Source: Methylococcales bacterium
GTDB taxonomy: Bacteria > Pseudomonadota > Gammaproteobacteria > Methylococcales > Methylomonadaceae
Length of the DNA: 44,886 bases
NCBI GenBank assembly: GCA_026399075.1
Contig: JAPLRR010000104.1
Coordinates: 1-44,886, forward strand
Reading direction: 5' to 3'
The notes beneath the pieces are model-generated. The model was not told the DNA's origin. It saw nothing but the letters and a program-made list of their open reading frames with translations, and ran no database searches. A program made the translations under genes and the position numbers. Numbering within the stretch: position 1 is the first letter of the stretch; every line of letters begins with the position of its first letter. Positions 40,601 through 44,886 of the stretch are shown here, in pieces.

Positions 40601-43287
40601 GCGAAAAAGTCTTGCAAGCCGTTTCAGGTCGTTTGAGTTTACGCGCGCCACAACGCGATGCTTTACGGGCTTTGCAACAAGCCATTGCTGCCGCGCCAGA
40701 CATGCTGCATTCAAAACGTGAAGTGGCGAATGTACTGGAGATTTTAAAATCCGAATTTCCAACGCTCAGCGATTTTGAACGGGACTTTCCGTCGCTGTGT
40801 TTTGCCTTGGCGACAGGCGTGGGTAAAACCCGTTTGATGGGTGCGTTTATCAGTTATTTGCATTTGGCGCATGGCATCAGCAATTTTTTTGTGCTCGCGC
40901 CTAACTTAACAATTTATAACAAGCTGATTGCCGACTTTACACCCAATACGCCCAAGTATGTGTTTAAGGGCATTGCTGAATTTGCCGGTAATTCGCCGGT
41001 GATTATTACCGGGGATGATTACGAGGTAAAAGGCCGTCATGCGGGTAGTTTGTTTTCATCGGTGTCTATCAATATCTTCAACATTTCAAAAATCAATTCG
41101 GAAGTACGCGGCGGTAAGTCGCCACGCATTAAACGCTTGTCTGAATATTTGGGCGATAGTTATTTCAATTATTTGGCCCAGTTGCCGGATTTGGTGTTAT
41201 TGATGGACGAATCACACCGTTACCGTGCTGATGCCGGGGTGCGGGCCTTGAATGAGTTAAATCCTTTACTGGGGCTGGAGCTGACGGCAACCCCGTTTAC
41301 TGAAGGCAGTAAAGGCACTGTGCCGTTTAAGAATGTGGTGGTGGATTATCCTTTGGCCAAAGCCATGGATGATGGTTTTGTCAAAGAACCTGCGGTGGTC
41401 ACGCAACGCAATTTTGATGCGAGCCAGTATTCCAAAGAAGCGCTGGAAAAAATCAAGCTGATGGATGGGATACGTTTGCATGAAGCCACCAAGGTGGAGC
41501 TGTTGACCTATGCGCGGGAAAACGGTTTGGCGATTGTTAAACCGTTTATGTTGGTGATTGCCCGTGATACCAGCCATGCTTCGCATTTGCTTGGATTAAT
41601 GGGGTCGGCGGCATTTTTTGGTGGCCGTTATCAGGGCAAAACCATTCAGGTGGATAGCAGCCGGATAGGTGCTGCCGAAGAGGAAATGATTAACCGTTTG
41701 TTGGCGGTTGAAAGCCACGATGAACCGACTGAGGTGGTGATTCACGTCAACATGCTGAAAGAAGGTTGGGATGTCACCAATCTTTATACCATTGTGCCAC
41801 TACGCGCCGCCAATGCCAGAACGTTAATTGAGCAATCCATAGGGCGGGGTTTGCGCTTGCCTTATGGAAAGCGTACTGGTGTTACGGCGGTGGATCGCTT
41901 AAACATTGTCGCGCATGACCGTTTTCAGGAAATTATTGATGAAGCCAATAATCCGAATAATCCCTTGCGTTTAAAGCAAGTGATACTCGATGCGCCTGCC
42001 GACGAGGTGCAAACCGAAAGTGTTGCAGTCGTCCCTAATCTGGACACTATGATTGGCGGGAACACGACTGAAGCCACTTATCCCGCTGGCGGGACAGACA
42101 CAACCCCCCAGTTTAATGTTGCTGAACAAACGGTGGCCTATCTTGCGTTGGCTGAAATGAACAAGTTACAACATAGCCCAAAAACAGTGACAACCAGTAA
42201 GGCGTTGTTGAATACGGAAATACAACAAGCCGTGGTTCAGGCGGTTATTGGGCAGTTGGCCAGTGGCCAGCAGTCATTATCCGATATGGAAAATCCGCTT
42301 GATGTGGCCGCCATTGTTGCCAAAACGGCTGCATTGATGGTTCAACAAACCATTGATATTCCACGGGTGTTGGTGGTTCCAAAAGGTGAGGTGAGTTATG
42401 GCTATAAACCTTTTACGCTGGATTTAAGCGGCTTGAATCTACAACCTTTGGAACAGGATATTTTGATCCAGAGTTTGCAAACCAATCGACAAGTAACCAT
42501 GGCGGCCCAGGCAATTGTGGGGGAAGTAAAGCCAGAAGACACTATTGTCCACGCGCTGATTGATTATGACGATATTTCTTATGATGACCACGCTGAGTTG
42601 ATTTATGGCTTAGCCGAACAAGTCGTTGGGCATTTTAGTGCGCAAAACTTATCGGCTGATGAAATCAACAATGTGTTGGCTAATCATCGTGGCTTGCTCG
42701 CTAAAACCCTGCATGCACAAATGGCAGAACATTTTTGGGAACAGGCCGACAGCTATGAAGTGGAAGTGCGTAGTGGTTTTACCCCATTGAAGCCTTGTGC
42801 CTATACCGTTGCTGCTGGTCAACCCGTGCATTGTTACCGGGATACGGTGGGCGATAAAAGTCGGATCAAGCAGTTGTTGTTTGGCCAATTCAGTAACTGT
42901 TTGTACCCCGTACAAAAATTTGATTCTGACACAGAGCGCCGTTTTGCCGTTATTCTGGAACGCGATGCCTTAAAATGGTTTAAACCTGCTAAAGGCCAGT
43001 TTCAAATTTTTTATAAAGACGGTGCGGATCACCATGAATATATCCCGGACTTTGTGGCTGAAACTAAAAGCCTGGTGTTAATGGTAGAAACCAAATCACA
43101 AGCTGAAATGAATGCTGCCAACGTACAAGCCAAAGCCGATGCCGCCGCTGTGTGGTGTGAAAATGCCAGTGCATATTTACTGAAAAATGGCGGCAAGGCG
43201 TGGACGTATTTGCTAATTCCGCATGATGAAGTGCAGGAGAATTTTCAGTTGGGGGATTACGTGCGTAAATTTGGGCGATCAGGCTAA
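40597..43287 (+). CDS. res: Type III restriction endonuclease subunit (Res)
   Basis: 896 residues. The SF2 helicase motor holds Walker A (LATGVGKTRLMGAF, 71-84), motif II MDESH near 203, motif III-like LTATPF near 230, and motif VI in LIEQSIGRGLRLPYG near 415. The C-terminal PD-(D/E)XK nuclease is at about 815-835 (YIPDFVAETKSLVLMVETKS), with P-D, E and the K of ETK in place. Res uses ATP to communicate between two head-to-head sites and cuts about 25 bp from one of them, but only in complex with Mod. It overlaps the small upstream ORF by ATGA. All key residues are present, so the enzyme looks intact. Confidence 0.93.
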   Translation: MSEKVLQAVSGRLSLRAPQRDALRALQQAIAAAPDMLHSKREVANVLEILKSEFPTLSDFERDFPSLCFALATGVGKTRLMGAFISYLHLAHGISNFFVLAPNLTIYNKLIADFTPNTPKYVFKGIAEFAGNSPVIITGDDYEVKGRHAGSLFSSVSINIFNISKINSEVRGGKSPRIKRLSEYLGDSYFNYLAQLPDLVLLMDESHRYRADAGVRALNELNPLLGLELTATPFTEGSKGTVPFKNVVVDYPLAKAMDDGFVKEPAVVTQRNFDASQYSKEALEKIKLMDGIRLHEATKVELLTYARENGLAIVKPFMLVIARDTSHASHLLGLMGSAAFFGGRYQGKTIQVDSSRIGAAEEEMINRLLAVESHDEPTEVVIHVNMLKEGWDVTNLYTIVPLRAANARTLIEQSIGRGLRLPYGKRTGVTAVDRLNIVAHDRFQEIIDEANNPNNPLRLKQVILDAPADEVQTESVAVVPNLDTMIGGNTTEATYPAGGTDTTPQFNVAEQTVAYLALAEMNKLQHSPKTVTTSKALLNTEIQQAVVQAVIGQLASGQQSLSDMENPLDVAAIVAKTAALMVQQTIDIPRVLVVPKGEVSYGYKPFTLDLSGLNLQPLEQDILIQSLQTNRQVTMAAQAIVGEVKPEDTIVHALIDYDDISYDDHAELIYGLAEQVVGHFSAQNLSADEINNVLANHRGLLAKTLHAQMAEHFWEQADSYEVEVRSGFTPLKPCAYTVAAGQPVHCYRDTVGDKSRIKQLLFGQFSNCLYPVQKFDSDTERRFAVILERDALKWFKPAKGQFQIFYKDGADHHEYIPDFVAETKSLVLMVETKSQAEMNAANVQAKADAAAVWCENASAYLLKNGGKAWTYLLIPHDEVQENFQLGDYVRKFGRSG

Positions 43288-43326
43288 GGTAACTTAGTGG
43301 TGTGCACAATGGGCATCTACACAAGT

Positions 43327-43363
43327 CAACAGCCCCTTCGCCTTCGGGGAGATGGGGCTGTTG
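43327..43363. terminator. Stem-loop between convergent res and the RND adaptor gene
   Basis: CAACAGCCCC (43327-43336) pairs with GGGGCTGTTG (43354-43363), with CCTTCGGGG inside. It sits in the 108-nt gap between convergent genes and could end both transcripts. Confidence 0.6.
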
Positions 43364-43395
43364 CACCGTGCAAATTAAGGTTGTTTGGGCCTTTG

Positions 43396-44532
43396 CTACT
43401 CCAGTTTCCTAACCACTTGCCCTTCTTGCAATTTGCTGACACCGCTGATGGCGATCACTTCATCTGGGCTTAAGCCAGTTGTGACTTTAATGCTGTCAGT
43501 TCCGGTCAAATCACCTGTGGTGATTTCGCGGCGATGTACCGCCCAAGTAGTGGTGTCCACCACCCAAGCCGTCGCATGGCCGGCATCATTGGCGGTCACG
43601 GCTATGGCAGGGATGATCATGCTGGCTTCATCGACGGGGAGGGTGGCGAACTCAAAGGCGACTGTGGCAGACATGCCCGGCAAAATGCGGATGTCGGTGG
43701 GGGCGGCCATGACCAGTACAACTTGGTAGGTTTGGGTCAAATTATCGGCTTGCAAGGCGGCTTCTTTGAGCTTGAGTTCAAAACGCCGGGTAGGGTCTGC
43801 GGAAAATTCGGCATAAATGGTGGGTTTGGTTTTTCGTATCGGCACCATCATGGCTTCAGGCACGGCCACCAACAGTTCGACATCGGTCATATTTTGCAGG
43901 CTTAAGATGGGTTCTTTGACCGTGACTTCTTGGTAATTGTCCACATATTTGCGGGCAATCACGCCAGAAAATGGCGCGCGTAATTGGGTGTAGGCCAATT
44001 GGTCTTCGGCAGCAGCCAGTCCGGCTTGTGCTGATTGCAAATCAGCCCGCGCCACGCTTTGTGCGGTCTGTTTTAGGGACACCACAGAATCGCTGACCGC
44101 GCCTGCGTCGGTAGCCTTTACGTTAAGATAGCGTTTGTATTCGGCCACGGCATAGTCAACGGCGGCTTTGGCTTTAGCAACGGCACCCTTGGCATTGAGC
44201 AGGTTGGTTTGGTAGTCTTGCGGGTCAATTCTGGCCAGTAAATCGCCTTTTTTAACGCGCTGGCCTTCTTTAACCGGCAGTTCGATTAAGGGCCCAGCCA
44301 CTTGAAATGCCAAATCAACCCGGTCTGTCGCCCTGACAGTGCCAGGCAATTTCCGGGTCTGCCCAGTTAGCGCGGCGCCTATGGTCATCATTTTGATGGG
44401 CCGTATCGGTTTGGCTTGGTTTTTTTCTTCCTCTTTTTGGGTACAGGAAGCCAACGTTAATCCCAGCAGGCCAGCCAGAAAAATGGCTTTGACGGGGTTT
44501 GTGGTGATAAGTGGACTATTTCTGGTTTGCAT
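43396..44532 (-). CDS. RND efflux periplasmic adaptor (membrane fusion lipoprotein)
   Basis: 378 residues with a lipoprotein signal (GLLGLTLASC, cysteine near residue 30). The order of domains is that of HlyD/AcrA-type adaptors: barrel-sandwich part 1 (VAGPLIELPVKEGQRVKKGD), an alpha-helical hairpin (about 110-190, AKAAVDYAVAEYKRYL), the second lipoyl half (LRAPFSGVIARKYVDNYQEV), a beta-barrel and a membrane-proximal domain (IIPAIAVTANDAGHATAWVV). It would link an inner-membrane RND pump to an outer-membrane channel. Pump genes normally follow directly; here the convergent res gene does. The adaptor is therefore an orphan in this window. Upstream sequence to 44757 holds only a REP hairpin and its presumed promoter. 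Confidence 0.92.
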   Translation of the reverse strand: MQTRNSPLITTNPVKAIFLAGLLGLTLASCTQKEEEKNQAKPIRPIKMMTIGAALTGQTRKLPGTVRATDRVDLAFQVAGPLIELPVKEGQRVKKGDLLARIDPQDYQTNLLNAKGAVAKAKAAVDYAVAEYKRYLNVKATDAGAVSDSVVSLKQTAQSVARADLQSAQAGLAAAEDQLAYTQLRAPFSGVIARKYVDNYQEVTVKEPILSLQNMTDVELLVAVPEAMMVPIRKTKPTIYAEFSADPTRRFELKLKEAALQADNLTQTYQVVLVMAAPTDIRILPGMSATVAFEFATLPVDEASMIIPAIAVTANDAGHATAWVVDTTTWAVHRREITTGDLTGTDSIKVTTGLSPDEVIAISGVSKLQEGQVVRKLE

Positions 44533-44735
44533 CAGGATACCCGTGGGAACGCTTAAAAGAAAAGGCTTACAGGATAATGATTAGCCGTAAGGCTGTAAAG
44601 GGATAGGCGGTAATTATTCTGTGCCGGATGAGGGTAGAAGTTTGGGGGAGCGTTTCCATTAAAGACAAGTTGGGATGCCTAAAGCCGTTGCATTTTAGCG
44701 AGTATAGAGTCCGAAGCTGATTAATCTACATTAAA

Positions 44736-44756
44736 CTCCCTCCCTCAGGGAGAGGG
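44736..44756. repeat. CTCCCTCCCTCAGGGAGAGGG hairpin next to the IS
   Basis: An imperfect palindrome of the same CCCTC/GAGGG type as the pair at 2586-2667. It directly abuts the IS terminus, suggesting that the IS inserted beside or into a REP element. Confidence 0.5.
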
Positions 44757-44757
44757 T

Positions 44758-44886
44758 CTTACACGTGTAGGTTTTTAATAAAAAGTATGACGAGACAGTG
44801 CGTTGAGGTAAATTGATGAGAGTCATCAACATCTATTTACCGAAGGTACCGCCATGTCTCGCCACCCAGAACTATACCAATGGATC
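44758..44886 (+). mobile_element. Left-hand end of an insertion sequence (rest lies outside the window)
   Basis: It begins with CTTACACGTGTAGGTTTTT, the reverse complement of 118-136 at the other window end. A leader with GGTAAAT/ATTTACC arms follows, then a transposase start at 44854. Both IS fragments have the transposase on the plus strand, so they read as two directly oriented copies. Confidence 0.7.
44854..44886 (+). CDS. Transposase, N-terminal fragment (cut by window edge)
   Basis: ATG 44854 with GAAGGT upstream encodes MSRHPELYQWI before the window ends. Its place just inside the IS terminus, and the matching C-terminal fragment at 1-117, support a transposase. Eleven residues do not allow a family assignment. 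Confidence 0.5.
   Translation, partial: MSRHPELYQWI

Noticed and set aside
1-44886. Whole window as a composite transposon between two IS copies
   Set aside because: The termini fit, but about 44 kb of core-like genes and IS fragments of about 130 bp at both ends are better explained by contig ends in a repeat; no target duplications can be seen.
1-44886. CRISPR array, tRNA or rRNA genes
   Set aside because: No regularly spaced direct repeats and no T-loop or rRNA-like sequence noticed on either strand; the repeats present are isolated palindromes.

Overview
The window looks like chromosomal DNA from a Gram-negative gammaproteobacterium. Methylococcales-type methanotrophs are my best guess, from gene content, codon style and the many short palindromic repeats, but no taxonomic marker gene is present. 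Both ends lie inside the same insertion sequence: the 3' end of a transposase gene at the left and the 5' end of one at the right, sharing a 19-bp terminal sequence in inverted orientation. A contig broken at a repeated IS is the simplest reading. The left copy interrupts a tonB-like gene. I saw no rRNA, tRNA or CRISPR array.

Region 1 (about 0.1-23 kb, almost all minus strand) is a cell-surface and molybdenum-related block. In transcription order it holds a two-domain molbindin (mop), a divergent ModC-type ABC ATPase, and two tandem copies of a two-gene cassette (secreted PstS-like binding protein plus secreted four-domain PKD protein). A two-partner secretion pair follows (TpsB transporter and a 3440-residue TpsA exoprotein ending in a cysteine loop). 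Last come a DUF2341-LamG-ExbB fusion, ExbD and the broken TonB. Two nearly identical 28-bp dyads resembling ModE operators precede mop and one binding-protein/PKD cassette. This suggests the cassettes respond to molybdate. It is the best candidate here for an undescribed system: a molybdate-responsive surface or periplasmic oxyanion-capture apparatus.

Region 2 (about 23.4-37.7 kb, mostly plus strand) begins with a sigma-54 activator that has no sensor domain. A mazE gene and a mazF broken by an in-frame stop follow on the minus strand. Then come a TonB-dependent receptor, a rhodanese-like protein lacking its catalytic cysteine, and a PSCyt2/PSD1 plus DUF1501 pair better known from Planctomycetes. 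Two sigma-54 promoters, one before the receptor and one before the rhodanese operon, share the 10-mer CAATCACTTA at the same upstream distance, so this is probably the activator's regulon. After a terminator there is a four-gene redox operon: a cytochrome with an unusual CX3CH motif, a secreted 1-Cys peroxiredoxin, a dihaem cytochrome c4-like protein and a PepSY membrane protein.

Region 3 (about 37.7-43.3 kb) holds palindromic repeats, one inserted in a FitA-like antitoxin gene, then a type III restriction-modification operon. Between mod and res lie DUF4258 (frameshifted near its end), DUF2283 and a 46-codon ORF. Region 4 (43.4-44.9 kb) holds an RND periplasmic adaptor with no adjacent pump, then the right-hand IS end.
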